DNA from: CAZOBJ01 sp964577825
GTDB lineage: Bacteria; Planctomycetota; SZUA-567; JAFGNG01
NCBI GenBank assembly: GCA_964577825.1
Contig: CAZOBJ010000126.1
Coordinates: forward strand, 1-8,280
Reading direction: 5' to 3'
Length of the DNA stretch: 8,280 nt
Shown piece after piece: positions 1 through 6,816 of this stretch; the first letter of the stretch is position 1; every line of letters starts with the position of its first letter. A program made the translations under genes and the position numbers. The notes below the pieces were generated by a model. That model searched no databases and was not told the origin of the DNA. It saw only the letters and a list, made by a program, of their open reading frames with translations.

Positions 1-1085
1 TTCTGCCCGAACCCCACGGCACGACCCGCGCACACGCGCACGCGAGGCGCGAGATCCTGGGCCAACGCCGAGAGATGCGCGCGCACCTGCGGGCCGGAGA
101 AGTCCGCGAGGAGCAAGGCGGCCGCTGCCCGCACGCCCGGGGCCGCGTCCGCCGTCCATCGCTCGATCGGCTTCCTGAGCATTGGGTCGCGAACAAGCCC
201 CAACGCGCGCACCGCCACGGCGCGCGTGGGGTCAGCGGCCTCGCTGTCGGCGACCTCGACGAGCTCCTTTTGGTACCGTCGGCCGCCCACGTTGTGCATG
301 TCCGGGTCCATCTTTCCGATGCCGGGCGTCACGCCGCTGCCCACCGTAGCCAACCAGAAGAGCGCCCTCTGATCGGACAGATACGGATTGTGCGAACCGA
401 TCACGACAAGGGCCGCTTGGGCGATCTCGGGGTCAGGACTGCCGATGAACGGACTCACGGCGTCCAGTACCCTGTCGCGGTCGAAGTCCTTCAAAGGCTG
501 GAGGAGCTCCGGGCCGCCGCTCATCTGGTCCAGTTGGCCGATGGCATAGGTGACCTCTTCGGGTGAATCGCTTGCGAGCAGCGCCATGAGCTCGAACCAC
601 AGGGCTTCCTTGACCGTGTCCGCGGCCACTGGTCCGTCGTGCGCACACCGCAGGACCCCCTGGTCGCTCTTGATCGTGTGGCTGCGCCAGAGCTGGCGGA
701 ACACGCCGGGCGTCTCGCTTCGCTTGGCGAAGACGATGTAGGAGGCGCCGTCCTCGAAGCGGTACCATTGGGGCTCATACGTGAAGCCGCCGGACGGGCG
801 GTCCCTGTCGTAATGACGAAACGCCAGCGCGTGCCCCTGCGCCTCGCCCTTGATCACCGAGACCACCCGGAATCGCGTCTGGCGGGTGTGAAAGCCGCGC
901 ACCGATTTGAACCTCGCATCTTCGACCGGCGCACTCGAGAGAGCTGTCCCTTTGAACACGATGTCCGCTTGCTCGGCCAGCTTGTCAAGACCGACGGCGC
1001 GGCCGACAGGGTACGCGTGCGCGGCCGCAGCCGCCGCCGCAGCCACGCCCATCGCGATCACGACCGCGCGCATCCACCGGTTCAT
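1..1085 (-). CDS. Secreted HEAT-repeat-like protein, C-terminus cut by the left edge
   Basis: The reverse strand is open from an ATG at 1085-1083 to the window edge, giving 361 codons with no stop seen. Residues 1-24 form a Sec signal peptide: basic start MNRWMR, a hydrophobic core running into eight alanines, and an AHA cleavage site before Tyr25. Residues 25 to about 160 look like a compact beta-rich domain (ADIVFKGTAL, then WYRFEDGASYIVFAKR), a pattern seen in exported proteins with an NTR/OB-like domain; that fold call is weak. From about residue 175 to the edge the chain is helical with HEAT-like units, for example around SPDPEIAQAALVVIGS (from residue 216) and TRAVAVRALGLVRDP, which suggests protein binding. 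The start is supported by AGGAG six bases upstream. It lies 27 bases downstream of the VIT/VWA gene in the same direction, so the two are probably co-transcribed. Codon use is less GC-rich than in the neighbours, with more AAA, TTT and CTT. No enzymatic motif is seen; the exact role is unknown. Confidence 0.8.
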   Translation of the reverse strand, partial: MNRWMRAVVIAMGVAAAAAAAAHAYPVGRAVGLDKLAEQADIVFKGTALSSAPVEDARFKSVRGFHTRQTRFRVVSVIKGEAQGHALAFRHYDRDRPSGGFTYEPQWYRFEDGASYIVFAKRSETPGVFRQLWRSHTIKSDQGVLRCAHDGPVAADTVKEALWFELMALLASDSPEEVTYAIGQLDQMSGGPELLQPLKDFDRDRVLDAVSPFIGSPDPEIAQAALVVIGSHNPYLSDQRALFWLATVGSGVTPGIGKMDPDMHNVGGRRYQKELVEVADSEAADPTRAVAVRALGLVRDPMLRKPIERWTADAAPGVRAAAALLLADFSGPQVRAHLSALAQDLAPRVRVCAGRAVGFGQ

Positions 1086-1091
1086 GGGGTT

Positions 1092-1096
1092 CTCCT
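1092..1096 (-). promoter_or_regulatory. Ribosome binding site of the HEAT-like protein gene
   Basis: Read on the reverse strand, AGGAG lies six bases before the ATG at 1085. It sits in the 27-base gap after the VIT/VWA stop codon (1113-1115). It fixes the start of a gene that is easily missed because it runs off the left edge. Confidence 0.7.
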
Positions 1097-1112
1097 GTGC
1101 GCTCCGCCGAAG

Positions 1113-3323
1113 TTACCCGTCCCTGTGCACCTTATAGACCCGTCCGCGCCATTGCACAACCACTTTGTCGCCCAGCGCGAACACGGCGGCCAGGCGCGGG
1201 TGCTCCTGCACGAGGCGGAAGTACGCGTCGCCCAGGAACTCGACCCGCTCCACGGGCAGACCGGCGTCGGGGTCGTAGTCCGTGTCCGTCCACACCCCGT
1301 CACGCAGCACAAAGGTCTTGGCGCCCACGCGCTTCACCTGCCGGCGTGACACGCCGCGCGCGCGCTCGGCGCGGGCCAGGGAGTCCATGGCCATGCCGGC
1401 CTCGCCCGCCGGCGCCGTCGCGGGGGCCGCGAGCGACTCCGCCTGCTTCAGATCGGCCCCGAGCCGGCTGCGCGCCTGGGCCTGTGCGCCCACGCCCGCG
1501 CCGCGGTGCCAGTCGCGGCGCGCGGTCATTTGGGCCTCTTCGAGCTCGCGGCGCGCCTGTGCGGGCGCGTCCTCCTCCACGACCAGGAACGAGGTGTACG
1601 GGGTCACGATCCCGTACCGCTCGCCCAGGCGCCGCACCTCGGAGACGAGCTCCTCGTTCTCGCCGTGGAGCCGGATCTCGTCGAGCAGGTACCCCACCTT
1701 GCGCGCGGCCCACAGCGGGGCCAGGAACTCGGCGGACCCGCCCTCGAAGGCCACCTCCTCGGTGTACGTGGCCTGTGCGCCGGCCGCCGTGCCGGTGAGC
1801 CGCACCGCGTGCATGCCCGAGCCCGCGAAACGCGCGAGCACGGTGAGCTGCCCGCCGCGGAAGAGGTCGGGCAACGGGTGCGGGTACATCTCGCGCAGGC
1901 GCACGCCCTCGCACGCCAGGTCGAGGTCGGTGAGCACGGGGCTCGCCACCTTGTTGTACAGGACCGAGACCTTATGCTCGATGTCCTCCTCGGGCTTCAC
2001 GTACGTGCGCGCGCCGCGGCCGGTCTCTGCCAGCCGGTCCAGGAACGGCGCGTTGACCCGGTAGCCGACCCCGAACACGAAGAGCCGGGCCCGGGCGTCG
2101 TTCGCGGAGGCCACGTTCTTCACGATCGCGTCCGGGTCCGTCTCGCCCACGGTGGGCAGGCCGTCGGTGAGGAACAGGACCATGGGCAGGTGGTCCGAGT
2201 CGCCGAGCATGCTGAGCGCCCCGGCCAGGGCCTCGTTGATGGCCGTGCCCCCGGAGGCGGCGACGTCGCGCGCGAAGTCCTGGGCCGCGGCCACGTTCTC
2301 CTGCGTGGCGGGCACGAGCCCCTCGCGGAACCGGTCCAGGCCCGTGGCGAAGGTGACGACGTTGAACCGGTCCTGCGCGCGCAGCCGCCCCAGGCAGTAC
2401 ACAAGCGCGCGCCGGGCCTGGTCGATCTTGTCATCGGTCTGCATGGATCCGGACCGATCGATCACGAACACCACGTCCTTGGCCGCGGCCTCCCGCTCGT
2501 CCGCGTCCACCTGCGGGGCGATGAGGAACAGCGCATACCCGTCCTCGCCGGGCGGCGCGTAGGTGAGCGCCCGCAGGGCCAGGTCGCCGGTGTCCTCGGC
2601 CCAGTAGAGCAGGAACTCGCGCTCCGGGCGCACCTGGCGCGCCTCCCATCCGGCCACCGCGGTGCGCGCGTCCGGACGAGTGACGTCCACCTTGTGCGTG
2701 GGCGAGTAGACCGTGCCCACCGGGCCCTGGCCGCGCACCCGCACGCGCACGCTGGCCTGCTCCACCGCGGTGTCGCCGTCCGGGCGCGCCGAGCCGAGCG
2801 GATACGCGAGCGCGTACAGCTCGCCCTCGCGCGGCACCACATGCCGGTAGCGCAGCCGCACGCGCACGTCGCCGTTGGGCGCGATGGGGAAGACGCGCAG
2901 CTTGACCATGCCCCGGCCCGCGTACTCCAACAGCCCCGGGTCCTTGATCCGTCGCACGATGTCCTCGTACACCTTGCGCGCCTTGTCCGCGTCGAGGAGC
3001 TCGCCCTGCACCTCTTCGCCGTTCATCCACAGGCTGAACCGGTCCACGCTCCCCTGCGCGGGCAGAGGGAAGAAGTAGGTCCCCTCCATGCGCACGGTGT
3101 TCGGGTTGTGGAACACGCTCTCCACGGTCACGGTCGCCACCGGGCCCTGGACCTCGATGTCGGCCTGGTGGCGCTTCGTTTCCATGGGCAGCACCCGATC
3201 CGGCCTGGGGTGATGGATGGGCCGGGGGATCGGCCGGATGACCCGGCACGCGTGTGCGCTGGCCGCGAGCACGGCGCACCCGGTCAGGGACACTGCGAGT
3301 CTCGTGAGCAACCTGCGGTACAT
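1113..3323 (-). CDS. Secreted VIT and von Willebrand A domain protein
   Basis: This 736-residue exported protein resembles bacterial relatives of the inter-alpha-trypsin inhibitor heavy chain. Residues 1-25 are a signal peptide (MYRRLLTRLA start, AHA cleavage site). A VIT domain spans about 47-160, with FHNPN, the TYFFPLP core and ADKARKVYEDIV. A VWA domain spans about 282-450 and has a complete MIDAS metal site: D289, S291 and S293 in DRSGS, T360 in SGGT and D387 in LTDG. Residues 570-584 (YGIVTPYTSFLVVEE) match the conserved segment after VWA in ITIH-like proteins. A basic, Ala-rich, possibly coiled stretch follows. A C-terminal module (TFVLRDGVW at 670-678, then FALGDKVVV) recurs in bacterial VIT/VWA proteins. 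There is no C-terminal membrane anchor, LPXTG-like or PEP-CTERM-like tail, so the product may be free in the periplasm or secreted. The reading frame stays open to 3677, but the signal peptide and a strong Shine-Dalgarno place the start at 3323. Its ligand is unknown; metal-dependent adhesion or protein binding is the family-based guess. Confidence 0.93.
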   Translation of the reverse strand: MYRRLLTRLAVSLTGCAVLAASAHACRVIRPIPRPIHHPRPDRVLPMETKRHQADIEVQGPVATVTVESVFHNPNTVRMEGTYFFPLPAQGSVDRFSLWMNGEEVQGELLDADKARKVYEDIVRRIKDPGLLEYAGRGMVKLRVFPIAPNGDVRVRLRYRHVVPREGELYALAYPLGSARPDGDTAVEQASVRVRVRGQGPVGTVYSPTHKVDVTRPDARTAVAGWEARQVRPEREFLLYWAEDTGDLALRALTYAPPGEDGYALFLIAPQVDADEREAAAKDVVFVIDRSGSMQTDDKIDQARRALVYCLGRLRAQDRFNVVTFATGLDRFREGLVPATQENVAAAQDFARDVAASGGTAINEALAGALSMLGDSDHLPMVLFLTDGLPTVGETDPDAIVKNVASANDARARLFVFGVGYRVNAPFLDRLAETGRGARTYVKPEEDIEHKVSVLYNKVASPVLTDLDLACEGVRLREMYPHPLPDLFRGGQLTVLARFAGSGMHAVRLTGTAAGAQATYTEEVAFEGGSAEFLAPLWAARKVGYLLDEIRLHGENEELVSEVRRLGERYGIVTPYTSFLVVEEDAPAQARRELEEAQMTARRDWHRGAGVGAQAQARSRLGADLKQAESLAAPATAPAGEAGMAMDSLARAERARGVSRRQVKRVGAKTFVLRDGVWTDTDYDPDAGLPVERVEFLGDAYFRLVQEHPRLAAVFALGDKVVVQWRGRVYKVHRDG

Positions 3324-3330
3324 GGCACGT

Positions 3331-3338
3331 CTCCTTCC
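3331..3338 (-). promoter_or_regulatory. Strong ribosome binding site of the VIT/VWA gene
   Basis: The reverse strand reads GGAAGGAG, with its AGGAG core seven bases before the ATG at 3323. It decides the start: the frame extends 118 codons further upstream, but that extension overlaps the divergent gene and lies ahead of an obvious signal peptide. Confidence 0.85.
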
Positions 3339-3440
3339 GATCGGCGCCCGCCCGGCCCACGCGGCCGGACTCACTGCCATAGACGCCCCCTGGTACTCGC
3401 CGGGTCTGCGAAACCGTTTTGCGCGCCCCTGCGCGGGCGG

Positions 3441-3469
3441 TTGCATTCCGCGGCCCGGATTTCGACAAT
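3441..3469 (+). promoter_or_regulatory. Candidate sigma70-type promoter for the glycan genes
   Basis: TTGCAT at 3441-3446 could be a -35 box and GACAAT at 3464-3469 a -10 box, with a 17-base spacer. The matches to consensus are partial (TTG of TTGACA; A, A, A, T of TATAAT). The predicted start near 3476 would give a leader of about 50 bases before the ATG at 3526. It is the best-placed candidate in this divergent region, but it is a pattern match only. Confidence 0.35.
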
Positions 3470-3510
3470 GCGGTAAGACCTTCTGGTTCTTATGGTTCGC
3501 GCCAAGTCCC

Positions 3511-3515
3511 GAGGA
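3511..3515 (+). promoter_or_regulatory. Ribosome binding site of the ligase/polymerase gene
   Basis: GAGGA lies ten bases before the ATG at 3526, a slightly long spacing. It favours this start over in-frame upstream codons back to 3217, which would overlap the start of the opposite-strand VIT/VWA gene. Confidence 0.55.
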
Positions 3516-3525
3516 CGGCCGCCCT

Positions 3526-5064
3526 ATGAAAATCGGCTCCAGCCCCACGCCCGGCAAGCCCCGGCCGAGCCCGCGCCCGCCCGGGCCCCGCACCCCGGCG
3601 CGGCCGGGCGCGACGGACGCACCCGCGGCCGAAGAGAGCTGGCGGCCGTTCTGGCTGTACCTCACCATTGGGGGCATTGTGCTGTTCCTGGCCGCGATCG
3701 AGCTTCCCTACGACCCGGTGGTCATCCCGCAGCCCCTGCTCGTGAGCCTGGGGCTCCTGTCTCTGATCGTAGTGGTGTTCCTCGCGTTTGAGAACTTCTT
3801 CCTGGTGCAGCTGATCCTCGTGTGTTACCTGCCCTTCAGCGCGCTCTTGCCGGGCGACTTCGGCGGATTCCTCAAGGCGTTCAACCTCACCAACATCCTG
3901 ACCGTGGTGATCGTGGTGGGGTGGCTTGCGCGCGGCGGGTTCCGCGGCGAGCGCATCTACCGCCCGACGCGCGCGGACGCGCTCTTGGCCGTGTTCTGCG
4001 CGCTCGCGTCCGTGTCGCTTGTCCGGGGCCTGGTGGAGGCCCAAATGAGCGCGCACGTGCTGGACACCCTGAAGCGGTACCTGACGCCCTTCTTCTACTT
4101 CTACGTGTTCGCCAACAACGTCCGCACGCGCAGGGAGATCCAGTACATCTACGCGGCAACCGCGTTCATCTGCGTAGTCGCGGCGGGCATGGCGCTCAAG
4201 GAGTCGTACCTGGACATCGGATACTTCAGCCGGCTGGACGCCATGCGCGTGCGCGGCATCACCATGCAACCGAACGACACCGCCGCGTTCTTCACCTACT
4301 ACACCCCGTTCGTGGTGGTGCCGTTCCTGCACCGTCCCCGCCGCGCCCTGACCTGGATGCTGCCCATGGCGACCTTCGCCTGCTTCTGGGCCATGACCCG
4401 TACGTTCAGCCGCGGTGGGATCATCGCGTTCGCGGTCACCTTGCTCGCCACCATCGCGCTGCGCCGGTGGCGTGCCGCCGTGGCGATCGCCCTGCTCTTG
4501 GCGGTGTTGCTTTTCGCCTTTCCGCAAGCCCTGCCCGAGTCGGTGGTGGGCCGGTTCCAGGGGCTTATCCGCTCCGCGCCCCGGGGCGCGGACTTGCTGG
4601 ACCCGCGACGCCTGGAGCCCTCGGCCGCGCGGCGGATCCGGATCTGGAAGCGCGCGCTTCCGCACATGGCCCGCAACCCGATCCTGGGCATCGGGTACGG
4701 GCACTTCGGCCATACGATGCGCGGCGACGCGCACAACGGATTCATCCTGATTGCCGCGGAGATGGGCTTTCCCGCGCTTTTCATCTACCTGGGGGTGCTC
4801 GTGCTCCTCGCGCGCGCGGCCTGGCGCCTGCGCGCACGCGCCGCGAGACCCATTTTGCGGTGGCTGGGGCACGCGTACCTCGCGGCCGTGGTCGGGGTGG
4901 TGGTGGCCAACCAGTTCGGCAGCCGGCTCAACAGCCAGGAACTCTCGAGCCTGTTCTGGATCCTGGGAGGCCTGACCATGATGGCCGACCGGGAGATGCG
5001 CCGCGGCAATCCGGAGTTCTCCGCGCGCGGCGAGTCCAACGCGCCCGAGCCGGCGCCGACCTAG
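3526..5064 (+). CDS. O-antigen ligase/polymerase (Wzy_C) family membrane protein
   Basis: This 512-residue protein starts with a Pro-rich, probably cytoplasmic tail of about 40 residues, then has about 12-14 hydrophobic segments, the first from PFWLYLTIGG. Family signatures are present: TFSRGG with S295 and R296 at the start of a membrane segment; a large extracytoplasmic loop of roughly residues 340-400 containing RIRIWKRALPHMARNP and ILGIGYGHFG; and DAHNGFILIAAEMG with H403 and N404 before the last membrane segments. In WaaL-type ligases the His and Arg at these places are functionally important. The reaction would be transfer of an undecaprenyl-diphosphate-linked glycan to an acceptor (lipid A core or protein) or onto a growing chain, on the outer face of the cytoplasmic membrane. 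Ligase and polymerase cannot be told apart from sequence, so no symbol is given. It is first in a rightward run, 48 bases before the formyltransferase-deacetylase gene, fitting a polysaccharide locus. Confidence 0.9.
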   Translation: MKIGSSPTPGKPRPSPRPPGPRTPARPGATDAPAAEESWRPFWLYLTIGGIVLFLAAIELPYDPVVIPQPLLVSLGLLSLIVVVFLAFENFFLVQLILVCYLPFSALLPGDFGGFLKAFNLTNILTVVIVVGWLARGGFRGERIYRPTRADALLAVFCALASVSLVRGLVEAQMSAHVLDTLKRYLTPFFYFYVFANNVRTRREIQYIYAATAFICVVAAGMALKESYLDIGYFSRLDAMRVRGITMQPNDTAAFFTYYTPFVVVPFLHRPRRALTWMLPMATFACFWAMTRTFSRGGIIAFAVTLLATIALRRWRAAVAIALLLAVLLFAFPQALPESVVGRFQGLIRSAPRGADLLDPRRLEPSAARRIRIWKRALPHMARNPILGIGYGHFGHTMRGDAHNGFILIAAEMGFPALFIYLGVLVLLARAAWRLRARAARPILRWLGHAYLAAVVGVVVANQFGSRLNSQELSSLFWILGGLTMMADREMRRGNPEFSARGESNAPEPAPT

Positions 5065-5097
5065 CCCGCGGCCCCGTTCCAGCGGACCGTGCTTGAC

Positions 5098-5103
5098 AAG
5101 GGA
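5098..5103 (+). promoter_or_regulatory. Ribosome binding site deciding the start of the fusion gene
   Basis: AAGGGA lies nine bases before the ATG at 5113. An in-frame GTG at 5089 would add eight residues, but this ribosome binding site would then fall inside the gene. The ATG also gives the expected formyltransferase N-terminal strand (LRLVVFTTP) right at the start. Confidence 0.6.
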
Positions 5104-5112
5104 ACCGCGCCC

Positions 5113-6816
5113 ATGCCCCTGCGCCTGGTGGTGTTCACCACCCCGCGGCTGACCATAGCCTACGACCGGCTGTTGCGCCGATTGGCCGCGCATCCGGACG
5201 TGGACCTGTGCGCCGTGGTCGTGGACACATACGCGCCCCGGCCCCGCGGTACGCGCTTGTGTCGCCTCAGGCGCGGCATCGCACGCCATGGGCCCGGATG
5301 GCTTGTGCATCGGGTGCGGCTGCGCGTAGGCGCACTTGTGGAACGCGCCGCGCGCGCGGTGTGGGAGCCTGCGCACCCGAGCGCACCCCCGGCCAGCCCC
5401 GAGCGCCTGGGCGCGGACACGGGTGTGCGGGTCCTGCGGTTCGCGGACGTGGCGGCGGCCGAGGCCCTGGACGCGGTGCGCGCGCTCGAGGCCGACCTGG
5501 GCGCCATCTGCGGCGGGCGCATTCTGCCACAGGCGCTGTTGTCCATTCCCCGGCGCGGGACGCTCAACCTGCACAAGCACCGCGTGCCCGCGTATCGCGG
5601 CGGCGGCCCGCCCGGGTACTGGGAGCTCCTCGCGGGCGACCGGTCCCTGGGGCTGACCGTGCACTACGCCACCGCGCAAGTGGATGCGGGCCCGGTGGTC
5701 GCCGAGGCCACGGTGCCCATCGACCGATTCGACACCCTGGAAGACCTGTCGGTCAAAGCGGACGTGGCCGGAAGCGAGCTGTACTTCGACACGATCCTGC
5801 GCCTGGCCCATGCGCACGACCCGGGACGGCCGCAGACGCACGAGGGCGCCCAGGCGCTGCGCGGCCCGGACCCGGTGGAGGTCCATCGCCTGGCCCGCGA
5901 GCGGCGGCGCCGCATGCGCCGCGGCCTGGCGCGGTTTCGCCGACCCCGCGCGGGCCGGATGCGCACCGCGCTGGGGCTCGCCAAGTACCTCGCGTGCCTG
6001 CCCCTGTTGCGCCAACGTCTGAGGCGCCTTGCGCGCGCGGGCCGCGCGCCCGTGCTCGTGCTCTATTACCACACCGTGGCCAACGACGGCCAGAGCCCCA
6101 TGGCCCTGCCCCTGGAGACCTTTGCCGCGCAGGTTGAGCTTCTGCGCCGCACGTGCGACATCCTGAGCCTCGACCAGGCAATGGAGGCCCTGCGGCCGGA
6201 CGCGCCTCCGCGCACCCGGCCCGGGGTGGTGCTCACGTTCGACGACGGGTACGCCGCGGACCTGGCCACGAGCGTGCCCCTGCTGCGATACTACGGCGTG
6301 CCGGCCACCTGGTTCCTGTCCGTGGGCCACATCGCCTCGGGCGAGCCGTTCGCCCACGACCGGGGCCTGCCCGATCCGCCGCGCCCCATGAGCCCGGCCC
6401 AGGCGCGCAGCCTGGCCGACCAGGGCTTCGCGCTCGACGCGCACGGGGTCTTTCACGAGCGCCTCGGGGGCCGTCCCAGTGACGAGGTGCGCCGCATCCT
6501 GGACGAGAGCCGCGCCGCGCTCGCCCGGCTCACCGGCGCCGCGCCGCGGGCCTTCGCGTTCCCGGGCGGGCTGCCCGGCGCGGATGTGGACCGCGCGGCG
6601 TTGCGGGCCGCGCGCGAGGCGTACCCTGTCGTGTGCCTGGCCAGCGGCGCGTACAACTACCCGGGCGCGACCGACGGGGTGTGGCTGCGCTACCCGGCGC
6701 CGGACAACGTGCTCGAACTCGCGTGGCTGCTGGACGGGTTCACGCGGCTGCGCGAGGTGCTGCGCGGCAACGCCTGGGGCCTGCGCGAGCCCGCGGACCT
6801 GGAGCGGCTGTCATGA
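5113..6816 (+). CDS. Formyltransferase fused to NodB-family polysaccharide deacetylase
   Basis: This 567-residue cytoplasmic protein has two enzyme domains and no signal peptide. Residues 1 to about 215 match the formyltransferase fold of methionyl-tRNA and sugar N-formyltransferases. ADLGAICGGRILP leads into TLNLHKHRVPAYRGGGPPG, then GLTVHYATAQVDAGPVV; the catalytic triad N152, H154 and D191 is intact, so N10-formyltetrahydrofolate-dependent formylation of an amino group is likely. A linker at about 215-313 is very Arg-rich (262-284). Residues about 314-540 are a NodB deacetylase: LYYHTV (H320), TFDDGY with D377 and D378, the metal histidines H444 and H448 in HGVFH, and FAFPGG with P484. In HGVFH a Gly replaces the usual Ser or Thr after the first His. 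The chain is one uninterrupted frame, so this is a real fusion rather than two adjacent genes. The next gene overlaps it by ATGA, so translation is probably coupled. The substrate is probably a nucleotide- or lipid-linked amino sugar; which one is not visible. Confidence 0.92.
   Translation: MPLRLVVFTTPRLTIAYDRLLRRLAAHPDVDLCAVVVDTYAPRPRGTRLCRLRRGIARHGPGWLVHRVRLRVGALVERAARAVWEPAHPSAPPASPERLGADTGVRVLRFADVAAAEALDAVRALEADLGAICGGRILPQALLSIPRRGTLNLHKHRVPAYRGGGPPGYWELLAGDRSLGLTVHYATAQVDAGPVVAEATVPIDRFDTLEDLSVKADVAGSELYFDTILRLAHAHDPGRPQTHEGAQALRGPDPVEVHRLARERRRRMRRGLARFRRPRAGRMRTALGLAKYLACLPLLRQRLRRLARAGRAPVLVLYYHTVANDGQSPMALPLETFAAQVELLRRTCDILSLDQAMEALRPDAPPRTRPGVVLTFDDGYAADLATSVPLLRYYGVPATWFLSVGHIASGEPFAHDRGLPDPPRPMSPAQARSLADQGFALDAHGVFHERLGGRPSDEVRRILDESRAALARLTGAAPRAFAFPGGLPGADVDRAALRAAREAYPVVCLASGAYNYPGATDGVWLRYPAPDNVLELAWLLDGFTRLREVLRGNAWGLREPADLERLS
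6801..6804 (+). promoter_or_regulatory. Ribosome binding site for the glycosyltransferase inside the fusion gene's end
   Basis: GGAG lies eight bases before the ATG at 6813 and inside the last codons of the preceding gene. It supports the ATGA-overlap start and thus a 25-residue N-terminal extension before the glycosyltransferase fold. Confidence 0.55.

Larger units (their letters stand above)
3324..3525. other. Divergent intergenic region between the secreted-protein unit and the glycan genes
   Basis: These 202 bases separate two divergent start codons and should carry promoters for both directions. The middle part is less GC-rich than its surroundings (an AAACCGTTTT patch near 3411-3420 and AT-richer sequence at 3460-3500). 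A rightward sigma70-like promoter is proposed separately. A short direct repeat GGTTC occurs at 3485-3489 and 3494-3498, nine bases apart, in what would be the leader of the rightward transcript. I found no convincing leftward promoter, tRNA or riboswitch-like fold. Confidence 0.6.

Noticed and set aside
3243..3323. Possible lipobox in the VIT/VWA signal peptide (AHAC at residues 23-26)
   Set aside because: The residue at -2 is His and at -3 is Ala, a poor lipobox; an ordinary AHA signal peptidase I site fits better.
3322..3338. TGGCACG followed by CTTCC, resembling half of a sigma54 promoter
   Set aside because: The -12 element lacks the required GC, and the match overlaps the start codon and ribosome binding site of the reverse-strand gene.
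1506..3476. A 656-codon plus-strand open frame opposite the VIT/VWA gene
   Set aside because: The translation is a His/Arg/Val-rich shadow of the reverse-strand gene. It has no motif, and the opposite strand has complete VIT and MIDAS signatures.
3490..6456. A 988-codon open frame on the minus strand across the ligase and fusion genes
   Set aside because: It is antisense to genes with clear families. Its translation is low-complexity Arg/Gly/His/Ala sequence with no domain signal, as expected opposite GC-rich codons.
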